Below are positions 55,071 to 63,994 of a stretch of DNA of 64,000 nucleotides, one piece after another. The DNA is from Gammaproteobacteria bacterium 39-13 (GTDB taxonomy: Bacteria; Pseudomonadota; Gammaproteobacteria; Berkiellales; Berkiellaceae). The position numbers and the translations under genes were made by a program. The notes beneath the pieces are model-generated. The model did not search any database, had not been told where the DNA came from, and saw nothing but the letters and a program-made list of their open reading frames with translations. Position 1 is the stretch's first letter; each line of letters opens with the position of its first letter. The stretch covers positions 42,323 through 106,322 of the forward strand of contig MKTN01000016.1 of assembly GCA_001898235.1 (NCBI GenBank), read 5' to 3'.

Positions 55071-55985
55071 ATGAAAATATCAATTATTGGTTCCGGCGCA
55101 CTAGGAAAAACTTATGGGGGATTATTATCCCTGGCAGGAAATGATGTACATTTCCTGATGCGATCCGAATACGATGAAATTCGTGAAAAAGGCTTTTTTG
55201 AAATAAATTTTAGTAAAGAAGAAAAAAAATTCAAAATTGAAAATCCTAAAACATACAATCATCCTGCAAAATTGCCAGCTTCTGATCTCGTGATTATTTC
55301 ATTAAAATCAAATGAAAATAAAAATATAGCTTCATTGCTTTCTACTTGCTTGAAAGAAAATACTATTGTTTTAATTATTCAAAATGGTATTGGAAATGAA
55401 GAATGGATTTCACAATTTACGCATCAATGTCCTATTATTTGTGGTGTTTCAATTATAGGCGCTAAACGTGTTAGTCCAACTTTAGTAAATATTTCTTCGA
55501 AAGGTGAAATTCGTATAGCGCCGTACAAAATGGAACACAAAGCATTTTGTGAAGTCATTAAGAATGCATTTTCTAAAATTCCTATTTCGCTGCCAGTTAA
55601 AGAGGTTGACAATTTTAAAGAAATACGATGGCAAAAATTAGTATGGAATGTTCCATTTTCTTCGCTTTCTGTCATTTATAATCAAGACGTGACCATATTG
55701 GCTTGCGTGCAACCTTATGCTTCGATTGTGATGAATTTAATTAACGAAATTACAGATATTGCAAAATCTGAAGGGGTTGTTATCTCACAGGATTATATCC
55801 ACAAAATGCTTGAAGCAACCAAACAAGGTGAACCCTATTTCCCAAGCATGTATGATGATTTTGTGCAGGGTAAGGAAATTGAAAAAGAATATATCATTGA
55901 TAACGTGCTAAAGATTGCTAAAAAGAATCATATTAGCACGCCAATGCTTTCCCTTATCGAGTCCCATCTGGAAAAACAACTATAG
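55071..55985 (+). CDS. Ketopantoate reductase (PanE/ApbA) family protein
   Basis: 304 residues. The N-terminal Rossmann fold shows ISIIGSGALGKTYGGLLSLA, then VIISLKSNENKNIAS and IIQNGIGNEE; the C-terminal helical domain holds the catalytic lysine region (RWQKLVWNVPFSSLS). Family members reduce 2-dehydropantoate with NADPH in coenzyme A synthesis, but many paralogues have other 2-keto acid substrates, so no gene symbol is given. It is convergent with the giant gene, 2 bases apart. Confidence 0.88.
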   Translation: MKISIIGSGALGKTYGGLLSLAGNDVHFLMRSEYDEIREKGFFEINFSKEEKKFKIENPKTYNHPAKLPASDLVIISLKSNENKNIASLLSTCLKENTIVLIIQNGIGNEEWISQFTHQCPIICGVSIIGAKRVSPTLVNISSKGEIRIAPYKMEHKAFCEVIKNAFSKIPISLPVKEVDNFKEIRWQKLVWNVPFSSLSVIYNQDVTILACVQPYASIVMNLINEITDIAKSEGVVISQDYIHKMLEATKQGEPYFPSMYDDFVQGKEIEKEYIIDNVLKIAKKNHISTPMLSLIESHLEKQL

Positions 55986-55987
55986 AG

Positions 55988-58900
55988 TTAATTGTTGCGC
56001 CGACTGCTCATTTCATTTCCTTTTTTTGCTTTGATTGAGCTATTTTGCTTTTGAGACGTATCATTATTCTGTGTAGAAGCGGTGCAATTTTGTTGATGTT
56101 GAGGGTAGGCAATGTAAAACCCGCGCGCCGGCAAAGCTGTGTCTGAAACACTATCTGATGCACTGCCTTCTTGTAATAATATGGCATTGTCGGCGCATAA
56201 AGATGGCTGACGCAAGGTTGGTATAGGGTAACCAAGATAAACTGTTTGCATGCCATTTGATGGAGGGGGGCCTAGGACAGGATATTGTTGCGTACAGGGT
56301 TTCTGTGAAGGTGAAGTAGCTAATCTTTGTTTTGTAGCATTTTTCTTTAAAGCAGTGTAATAATCGAAAAACTGAAGAGCATAAGTATTCAAAATGGAAA
56401 AAAGACTGTTTTGCAGGCGTTTAATGTCACAAGTGGGATCAGGATATTTTTCTCCAAACTCATTAATTGCTTTTAAAATAGTCGATTGCTGTGGTTGTAT
56501 CCATTTTTTTCCTTGAGGAAACACGGCTAATAGTAATAATAGACCCATAGGATGATACGATGTATAGGAAAATCTTCTAGTTGTGGGTTCGCACTCATCT
56601 ATTTTTTCAAGCTCCTTTTTCCAGAAATTTCGGATCGTTTTAGGAACATAAAGATCTGAGGACCCAGTAGGTACAAAGGATGGCAATAAATGCGGTAGTA
56701 CGCCTAGACGATACAACTTAAAGAAATTCAAGCATGCTTGACCTCTTAAAAACAAGGCCTGGAATTGGGTTAAATATACCCCAAAAGGAAGTCCACTTTG
56801 GGGAGCGGTGAGAAGCGGCGCGAATTTTTTTATACTGAGTGCATCATGACTTGAAATAAATTTCCCAGTTTTAGAGCTAATTCTAATTGCACGTAATATT
56901 CTGACTGCATCATTTGAAAAAGTTTCTTCTGGATTGCCCATCATAATGAGTTGATTTTGTCGTATATATTTTAAAAAGCCATTCGGATCTAAGATCTGGA
57001 AATATCTATTTATTCCTAGTCCATTAATTTTAAGATCGTTATGAGAGACTGAAATTGCTGTGGGTAACAGTTTTTCATTAGATGTATTGATATAGGTAAT
57101 TTGGATGTAATTTCCAATTTTATAGGTGTCCTGACGTTTTGTTTTTTGCAGATAACCTTTTCCTATTTCTAATAATTCCTTTTCCGGACAATTGCATACA
57201 CCATCTGCATCATTAGGCATGAGGCCTAAATATACATCTAAAACAAACCCTCCTTTTATGTTGAAAGCATACCCTTTTGCTTCTATTGCTGTGTATAGAT
57301 ATGCGATCCACTCTTTCACTTGTTGCGCTTTCCATGCTTCATTTTCAGGAAAAGAAAGGAAGATCCCTGTTTGCCAAGGAATTTCCCAAGCATGAGTTGA
57401 ATGAGAGGAAGGCATAAGGATAGGCAATTCTTGAGCTATCTTATCTGCAACTTCTCCACGACATAATCTTTGGGTTTCGAGTTTCTTTTGAGCTTCCCAG
57501 ATCTGTTGTTCTTCTCTAATTCTTTGTTCTTCCCAGTACCTTTGTTCCTCCCGAGCCCTTTGTTCCTCCCAGAATCTTTGGGTTTCAAGGGCTTTTTGCG
57601 CTTCAAGGGCCTGTTGGGCTTCAAGGGCCTGTTGCGCTTCAAGGGCCTGTTGCGCTTCTAACTTCTCTTTCATTTGTTTAGATTCGAGCGCTTTCTTAGC
57701 TTCTTTCGCTTCTTGCTTTTTACGCTTATCTTCTTCTTTCTTATTTTTCTTTTCTTCACGTTCTGCTTGTTTTTTACGTTTGTCTTCTTCCTTTTTATTT
57801 TTTTGCTTTTCACGCACTGTTTGCTTGATTGTCGTTGAGCTAGCCCATATTTGTGCTTGAGATGGTTTTTGTTTTTTAGTAGTTAATTGATGCTTTCTTT
57901 TCTTTGGTCGTCGGTTGGAAGCTTTTGAAGCTGTTGCGGGTTCTGCCTGTGCATTAGCTTGCATGGTATTTATTTCAGACTTAATCGTAGCTGGCGTAGC
58001 AGAGGGTGTTGCTAGCGTAGCAGAAGGTGTGGCTGGCGTAGCAGAAGGTGTTGCTGGCGTAGCGGAAAGTATAGGCATTGGTACAACAGAAGAGGCAGGC
58101 GTTGGCGTAACAGATACAGCTGATGCTGGTGTGACAGATATGATAGGTTTTGTTGTCGGTACAGACTTTGAATGATGTTTATGTTGGTTCCTAACTGGAG
58201 GTTGTTTTGGCGGTGGTTTTGATTTCGGTGCCTCAATCGTATGATCCATTGGTGCTGTAGCTTTCATTTGAGGTAAAAGAGAAGGGATCAGTTTTTTCTG
58301 TTGTGTAGGGTTTAAAGCAGAAACTGATACCAACTTAGGGTTAGATTTCGGCTTTAATAAAGTGCTGTTGCTTTCGTTTGATGTAGGCATTAGTGCATTG
58401 ATATCACGGTATGTTAATCGGATGGTTGTAATCAATTCATCAAGCGCTTCAATGGTTAATTTTGTAAAAATACAGGCAGTCGATGTATTGAAATATTGTC
58501 TCCAGCCGCAGCATAATCGCATACCAGCCATTAAATTGTCTTTAATTTGAGAACTGTTTTGATAGGTATCAAGTCGCGAGACTAAGGTTAAAGATTGTTT
58601 TAGTTTTAAAGAAATATTAAGGTCATCTACTGGTACTGGTAATGTCGCACTTGAAAGTGATTCAAGATTGGAGATTTGTTCTTCTATCAGTTGTTTCAAT
58701 GGAGTTGCAGCAGATGATGAATTACAAGTTGGATTTTTTTGCAAATTTTGTTTAAGTGCTGTTAATTTGATCTCTAGTTCAACTTTAAATGAATGAGTCA
58801 TATGGTAAAGTTCACTGCCAGCTGTCTGAGCAGGAACTTGTTCACGGGCCGTTTTAATGGAGTCTTGAAATATTTTTAGTTCTTTTCGGATCTCGTGTTT

Positions 58901-61900
58901 ATTGATGTTTGCAATACGTGCAATTTTTTTGAAATGTAGACTAATATATTTGTGTTCAGAAACTGCTGCGTCAATGAGTTGAGTATGTTGATTTGAGGCA
59001 GTATCATGAACGCCAAGAAAGTAAGAGAATTGAATATTTATAATGAAAAATGATTGCAGTGCTGTCCAAAAATCTTTTTCCACTGAAACTTGAAAAGCTG
59101 TCTTTATATCGCTCTTTTTATCTTCTAATAAAGCTCGTATCAATGGTTGGTATTCAATTTGTAATTGATCAAGGATGCGTTTAAAAACAAATAAACGATT
59201 GATCAAGAGATGATTTTGCCCTAGAGGAAAACCATTTTTTTTATACAAATCATAAGTGATTGCAGAGGCATGAAAGGTGTCTAGCCATAAAAAATGTAAT
59301 AGCTCATGCCGACAGTCTTCTAGCTCTTTACAATGCGTATCCATCACTTGATACAAGACAAAATAAACTGCTTGAATTCTTTTTTGCAATAAAAGTAATT
59401 TCTTAAGCTTTAGATCAATATCATTCTCAACTAGCGTTGTAGGTTTTCGTTTGGGATCAGTCGTTAAGCCGAGACTGGTTTTGGTATGTAAATATAAAAT
59501 AAACTCTGGCACGAATTGATTTTTCATAGATGAACGTAGCGTATCAGCATATTTTTTGATGAGTGCATTCGCTTGTTCTTTTTGATCAATCTCTATCTCA
59601 CAAGCTGAACTGTAAATTTCCTCAATAGAGCCACGATGTGGTATAGCCTGCTGGCTATGAGCGCTAAGATCGCGTAAATGATTAAACTTCTCTACTGCCA
59701 GTTTTGTAAAGAGCCGATGCGGTGTAAGGCTGGTAAAGAATTTAGCCCAAGATTGAAGTAGTGTTTCTGCAATGGGCAAAAGCATTAAGGCATAGCTGTT
59801 ATTTTGGCACGAATCTAACTTTAAGAGAAGTTTATAAGTGGAATCTAACAGTTTCATAATATGCGCTGTATCTTTACGATTTTTTTCTAGCGCAACAGTT
59901 TCATCCTTTAGTGCATTAAATTCATTTAAGAGAAAAAGTAATTGTTTTAAAGCTTCGTTAACAGAAATGACCTCGGTTTGAATACTATTTGAATAAAGTT
60001 GCAACAGACATTTTTTATAACAGGCTTCAAATCTGGCTAAAGAAGAATAGATTTTGCATAAATTGATAGTGCCTTCTGGTACGGTTTTTTCTTGCAGAGC
60101 ATGAAAGGTTTTTTTTGTTTTTTTTAATTTTTTTTCTGCACGTTCTCTATCTGCATTAGAAATATACATAAGCCTTTCAAAGTTTTTTTCGACATATTCT
60201 AGCATCAAAGAAAAAGACTTTTTTTGTTGTTGAACTTTATCATTTTCTTCATATAAAGTGTAAAGGACGGTGAAGTAAATATTTAGCTCAAGGATCCAAA
60301 GATAAGAAGCCCAAACTTCTGCCTTGAGTTCTTGTACGAATTCTTCATCAAATTCATTTTCTTCATTATCTAATATTGGTTGTAAAAGAGATTGCATCTG
60401 AGGAAAAAGCGTTGATAATAAATGTTGACACGATGTGAGAGCATCTTTAATTGCATGATTATGACCAATGGGAACTTGATTTAATGTATATAATTGATAT
60501 AACTTGAAAAAATAAAGACGAGCATCTTTCCACAAAATAAGTAAAAGTTGCTCACGTAGATTTCCGATAAAATCATGTTCATCATTAATTATTTGAAAAA
60601 GAACAAAATGAATGATATTGATTCTCTTTTTTAATGTTTCGTATTCTTGTCGATGTGTTTCAAAATTAGTAAGATTGTCAGCACTTTCGTTTGCACTGGG
60701 ATCTGTCCAAGTGTAAGAATAGTTCGTTTGGAATTGGGATAACAAATATTCAACCATGTTTCTAAGGTAGATATTTGTATTTAAATTTTCTTTGTTTTCA
60801 TGTATGAAGGCACGAGTTTCAAAAGTTTCTTGTTCTGGCTCAAGTCTTTCAGCTAAGGTAAAAATTTTGCTGACAATACCATAATAGGTAAGAATGGTTA
60901 ATCCTTGCTGCTCTGAAACAGAAAAAATTTTAATGTTGCTCTTGCGTTGAAGAGAGAGTGCTTTTAGACTTTGTGCAAGCGTGGTATTGGGAGTATCTTC
61001 AGTAGAAACGGGTAGAAGGGAAAGTTTTTCAAAACTTTTGACAAGAGAAGTACCCGCAATATCATCGATAGAAACAAGCTGCGAAGAAGCTGTTGCCGGT
61101 GCGTCTCTAGTAGGCTTATCAGTGGACTGATCGAGCTTTAGTCTGCAAGTATCTAATTTTTCAATTCCTAACTTGAGAAGAAAGGCAAGCTCTCCTTTGG
61201 CAAAAAATTCCTGCCAAGCAAAACATAATTGACAAGCTGTTTCACGCATGCTAACGGTATAGACACTATGCGCTCGGGAAGATATTTTTAGTATAAGATC
61301 TAATGCATACTGAAGTTGATTGATAATATTTCTTTGAGATTCAATTGGAGTATCATCATGAAAAGGCATCAGTGTAGAAGGGATTTTGCAGGCGCTTCGA
61401 AGTTCTTTCAAAAATAATTTATCTGCCTTTGATCTTTTATTATCCAAAGAGAGTTTTGCTGGTTGAGAGGCATGACTTAATACTGCAAGAGAATGACTAA
61501 AGTTTTTTTCAAAACTTACTATTTTTTCATAGATGGTATATCGAAATTGTCCTTTAATGGTTGAGAACTGTTTCTTGATATATGCTAAAGAATCCATAGA
61601 TTCATTGAAAGCGTCTAAATCTTCTTTATAATCGTTCTCAGATTTTTGTGTAAATTTTGCGATGCTAGGGGTGCGTTTTTTTAGAGTAGTTAGATGTTTT
61701 TTCGCTTTATCGAATGTAATTTGCATTCTTCCCCGCTCACCCAATACTTGATAAAGTATGATGGCGTGTTTATTAAACAAAAACACTGTGTGGAATGCAT
61801 GCCAAAGATTTTCTTGAATTTGAACCGTAAACTTTGGAGAAGGCCGAGGACCTCTGCCAAGTATACGCGTCATTAAATCTTCATATTTAGACCGAATTTT

Positions 61901-62395
61901 TTCTAGTAAGTCCTTTAGTGAAAAGGCATTATTTAAAACATAAGCGTTATGCTGTATAGGTATTTGATTTTCAAAACAGGCATTACAACAATTAAGATAA
62001 CTATCGTAGGTGATTTGCCAGAGGTTATAGATGAGAATATCAGGAAAATCTCCTAAATCGATATCAAGTATTGGAATGATGAAATATAAAATGAAATAAA
62101 TAAGATTAATATTTTTTTGTGCGTTCTCTATTTCATCTTTTTTTAAATATACGCTTTTATCATCTGCGAGAAAGGGTAGACAAGATTTGTAATCTTCAGA
62201 TAAGTAACGAATAATCTCACTTGTCAAGCTTTCAGTGAACGAATGAGTGCGAAAAAGTGATAGGTTTTTACTTTGTAATTCTTTTGCTGCTTCGATATCA
62301 CCAGGTGCAATTTTTTTTGCTGCTTCAATGAGCACAAGGATATCATGCTGATGATTAGTGTGAAGTAAAGAAAGTGTTCCGTCTTTCATGGGCAC
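55988..62395 (-). CDS. Giant multidomain protein with a poly(A)/CCA-polymerase-like domain
   Basis: 2135 residues. The first 1380 hold three related helical units, aligned at residues about 93 (INLIYFILYFIIPI), 595 (INIIHFVLFQIIND) and 1005 (IQAVYFVLYQVMD). Next come a Thr/Pro/Ala linker with a 7-residue tandem repeat (about 1420-1475), a basic cluster RRPKKRKH (P1497-H1502) like the SV40 nuclear signal, and a Glu/Lys coiled coil with ALEAQQ repeats (about 1520-1650). Residues about 1655-1960 resemble class II poly(A)/CCA polymerases: GG1716, PND1729AD1731, and ND1829AVRILRAIR corresponding to EDPLRILRAVR. A low-complexity tail ends SSRRNN. No signal peptide. Probably a secreted, host-acting protein. 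Confidence 0.8.
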   Translation of the reverse strand: MPMKDGTLSLLHTNHQHDILVLIEAAKKIAPGDIEAAKELQSKNLSLFRTHSFTESLTSEIIRYLSEDYKSCLPFLADDKSVYLKKDEIENAQKNINLIYFILYFIIPILDIDLGDFPDILIYNLWQITYDSYLNCCNACFENQIPIQHNAYVLNNAFSLKDLLEKIRSKYEDLMTRILGRGPRPSPKFTVQIQENLWHAFHTVFLFNKHAIILYQVLGERGRMQITFDKAKKHLTTLKKRTPSIAKFTQKSENDYKEDLDAFNESMDSLAYIKKQFSTIKGQFRYTIYEKIVSFEKNFSHSLAVLSHASQPAKLSLDNKRSKADKLFLKELRSACKIPSTLMPFHDDTPIESQRNIINQLQYALDLILKISSRAHSVYTVSMRETACQLCFAWQEFFAKGELAFLLKLGIEKLDTCRLKLDQSTDKPTRDAPATASSQLVSIDDIAGTSLVKSFEKLSLLPVSTEDTPNTTLAQSLKALSLQRKSNIKIFSVSEQQGLTILTYYGIVSKIFTLAERLEPEQETFETRAFIHENKENLNTNIYLRNMVEYLLSQFQTNYSYTWTDPSANESADNLTNFETHRQEYETLKKRINIIHFVLFQIINDEHDFIGNLREQLLLILWKDARLYFFKLYQLYTLNQVPIGHNHAIKDALTSCQHLLSTLFPQMQSLLQPILDNEENEFDEEFVQELKAEVWASYLWILELNIYFTVLYTLYEENDKVQQQKKSFSLMLEYVEKNFERLMYISNADRERAEKKLKKTKKTFHALQEKTVPEGTINLCKIYSSLARFEACYKKCLLQLYSNSIQTEVISVNEALKQLLFLLNEFNALKDETVALEKNRKDTAHIMKLLDSTYKLLLKLDSCQNNSYALMLLPIAETLLQSWAKFFTSLTPHRLFTKLAVEKFNHLRDLSAHSQQAIPHRGSIEEIYSSACEIEIDQKEQANALIKKYADTLRSSMKNQFVPEFILYLHTKTSLGLTTDPKRKPTTLVENDIDLKLKKLLLLQKRIQAVYFVLYQVMDTHCKELEDCRHELLHFLWLDTFHASAITYDLYKKNGFPLGQNHLLINRLFVFKRILDQLQIEYQPLIRALLEDKKSDIKTAFQVSVEKDFWTALQSFFIINIQFSYFLGVHDTASNQHTQLIDAAVSEHKYISLHFKKIARIANINKHEIRKELKIFQDSIKTAREQVPAQTAGSELYHMTHSFKVELEIKLTALKQNLQKNPTCNSSSAATPLKQLIEEQISNLESLSSATLPVPVDDLNISLKLKQSLTLVSRLDTYQNSSQIKDNLMAGMRLCCGWRQYFNTSTACIFTKLTIEALDELITTIRLTYRDINALMPTSNESNSTLLKPKSNPKLVSVSALNPTQQKKLIPSLLPQMKATAPMDHTIEAPKSKPPPKQPPVRNQHKHHSKSVPTTKPIISVTPASAVSVTPTPASSVVPMPILSATPATPSATPATPSATLATPSATPATIKSEINTMQANAQAEPATASKASNRRPKKRKHQLTTKKQKPSQAQIWASSTTIKQTVREKQKNKKEEDKRKKQAEREEKKNKKEEDKRKKQEAKEAKKALESKQMKEKLEAQQALEAQQALEAQQALEAQKALETQRFWEEQRAREEQRYWEEQRIREEQQIWEAQKKLETQRLCRGEVADKIAQELPILMPSSHSTHAWEIPWQTGIFLSFPENEAWKAQQVKEWIAYLYTAIEAKGYAFNIKGGFVLDVYLGLMPNDADGVCNCPEKELLEIGKGYLQKTKRQDTYKIGNYIQITYINTSNEKLLPTAISVSHNDLKINGLGINRYFQILDPNGFLKYIRQNQLIMMGNPEETFSNDAVRILRAIRISSKTGKFISSHDALSIKKFAPLLTAPQSGLPFGVYLTQFQALFLRGQACLNFFKLYRLGVLPHLLPSFVPTGSSDLYVPKTIRNFWKKELEKIDECEPTTRRFSYTSYHPMGLLLLLAVFPQGKKWIQPQQSTILKAINEFGEKYPDPTCDIKRLQNSLFSILNTYALQFFDYYTALKKNATKQRLATSPSQKPCTQQYPVLGPPPSNGMQTVYLGYPIPTLRQPSLCADNAILLQEGSASDSVSDTALPARGFYIAYPQHQQNCTASTQNNDTSQKQNSSIKAKKGNEMSSRRNN
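57599..57652 (-). repeat. 18-bp tandem repeat inside the giant gene
   Basis: Three near-identical 18-bp units (57599-57616, 57617-57634, 57635-57652), differing by single bases and each coding for six residues of an ALEAQQ coiled coil; more diverged copies continue on both sides. Length changes keep the frame. Confidence 0.85.
57991..58070 (-). repeat. 21-bp tandem repeat inside the giant gene
   Basis: Units at 57991-58011, 58012-58032, 58033-58053 and a partial at 58054-58070, on the minus strand coding for ATPATPS-type heptapeptides. They form the flexible linker before the basic cluster. No spacers, so not a CRISPR array. Confidence 0.85.
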
Positions 62396-62696
62396 CGCTG
62401 TATGTATAAATGGAAAAATTTTACCATTAAAGCGAATAAATTGAGAAGAGAATCAAATTAAATCCTCATTTATTACTTTTTTGCCGTTATAAACATCACA
62501 TGCCATGAGGATCTCATGAGTGAGCATCTATTTATGCGAAAATACATTGCAATTCACACAAAAAAGTTTAACAACTCACCTACTTAACCTATCACCGATA
62601 ACTGCAAAGTAATACGTTGTTTTAACTGCTCTATCATTTATTTTTTTTTCCTGTAAGATTGTCGTTTTTTTATTTGTTAACCTAGGATGATAGGAA
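62396..62696. other. Divergent intergenic region
   Basis: About 300 bases without a gene, between the giant gene and the bZIP-like gene. It contains a small palindrome CATGAG-GAT-CTCATG (62504-62518) and long T-runs. No clear promoter was found. AGGATGATAGGAA before 62697 is the ribosome site. Confidence 0.3.
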
Positions 62697-63980
62697 ATGC
62701 CTAGTTTTGATGAGTTTTTAAATACTGCAGAATCAACGTTTGAGGAAATTGAACCATTGGTTCCTGAATTAGATTTAGGATATGAGCAATCCCATTTCTA
62801 TACTGATAATGATTGGGATGATAAAACATTTTTCCCTGAGCTTTTTGATGAAGAGTTCGCTTTAAATAATTCTTGGTATGTTGATGAAGGAAATATTTTA
62901 ACTTCGAATAACCTTGCTTCTAAATCATGTGAAGCCGAGCCATTATTAAATATAGAAATAAATTCCAAAGACGAATTAGAAGTATTAAAAAAAGCTCTTC
63001 AAATTTCATTAGAGAAAAATCAAGAAATAATTAGCAAAGCCGAAATGCAAAAATCTGCATTGAAAAAAAATAGACAAAACAACAAAAATGCTTATAGACG
63101 ATGCAGAGATCATGTCTGTAATCTCAAAGCAGAACAAAGCTATACTCAAAAGCATCTTTTTTTAACTCAGTTAAAATTAGATCACATTTCTCTTTTAACA
63201 GAAAAGATGCCATATGAGCAAATCGTTGATGCAGAAAATATTTTATCGACACACGATGAGCTTTTGAAGCAAGAAGAACTGCTCAACCAAATGAGACAAA
63301 AATTATTACATGAAGAACAATTATCCGATAAATTAAAACAAGGAAAAATTAAAGAAGGATCAGAACTGCCTAAAAGTAAGAATGCTATTTGGCAACAGAT
63401 TTATCGATTACGCAGAAAAATAAGAATTCTTGATCTTGAGGTTGATATACTCAGATTAAAAATTAAGAACCATGCATTGCGATCTGAGACACAAGCAACA
63501 ATTGCTCAAGCAGAAATAGTGCAACCAAAAGTACTTCACGCAATCATAGCACAACCAGAAGGATTGCAAGCACAAGTACTAACCCAATCGCAATCACGCG
63601 ATGAGATAAAAGTACAAAATAAGACTAAAGATTATTGCCCGACAATAAATCAAGCACTCTTCAAAGTGCATGAAACAGTAATGCAAATGAATACGATACC
63701 TCTAACATCAAATGCAAATACAGTAAATAAACCACTAACAGTAGCAAAGAAATATAACCATGAAACTTCAAGAAAGAAACGGACACATCAATGGCAAACC
63801 GATATGAAGTCAGTTATTGCTAAGTTCAATACCGAATCAAATAAAAACATAGATAATGTTTTTGATGGATCCCAAAATGTAACAGTGTTAACTCAATTTA
63901 ATGCTCTACAAACACCAGAAAATAGCGCTAAAGTAGTAAATCATCAGACAGCTATAGCGAAGAAGAAAAAGATGAAGTAA
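62697..63980 (+). CDS. Coiled-coil protein with two bZIP-like segments
   Basis: 427 residues. The N-terminal 80 are acidic. Then two segments show bZIP spacing. In the first, N129-KNAYRRC-R137 matches the N-x2-A-x3-C-R core of Jun-type basic regions, with leucines at +17 and +24. In the second, N229-AIWQQIY-R237 is followed by leucines at exactly +10, +17 and +24 (247, 254, 261), and KNAIxxxxxRLxRKI is shared with the 36654-37514 protein. Residues 265-300 hold a short Ile/Ala/Gln repeat (IAQAEIVQ, IIAQPEGLQ). The tail is AKKKKMK. Possible DNA-binding effector; alternatively a plain coiled coil. Confidence 0.7.
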   Translation: MPSFDEFLNTAESTFEEIEPLVPELDLGYEQSHFYTDNDWDDKTFFPELFDEEFALNNSWYVDEGNILTSNNLASKSCEAEPLLNIEINSKDELEVLKKALQISLEKNQEIISKAEMQKSALKKNRQNNKNAYRRCRDHVCNLKAEQSYTQKHLFLTQLKLDHISLLTEKMPYEQIVDAENILSTHDELLKQEELLNQMRQKLLHEEQLSDKLKQGKIKEGSELPKSKNAIWQQIYRLRRKIRILDLEVDILRLKIKNHALRSETQATIAQAEIVQPKVLHAIIAQPEGLQAQVLTQSQSRDEIKVQNKTKDYCPTINQALFKVHETVMQMNTIPLTSNANTVNKPLTVAKKYNHETSRKKRTHQWQTDMKSVIAKFNTESNKNIDNVFDGSQNVTVLTQFNALQTPENSAKVVNHQTAIAKKKKMK

Positions 63981-63994
63981 TGATGGAGAGGGTA

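Noticed and set aside
57991..58070. Short direct repeats that could suggest a CRISPR array
   Set aside because: Units are adjacent with no spacers and code for an in-frame ATPATPS linker.
57470..58175. Open plus-strand frames (57470-57661 and 57915-58175) opposite the giant gene
   Set aside because: They are mirror images of the repetitive coding sequence on the minus strand and have no ribosome sites.
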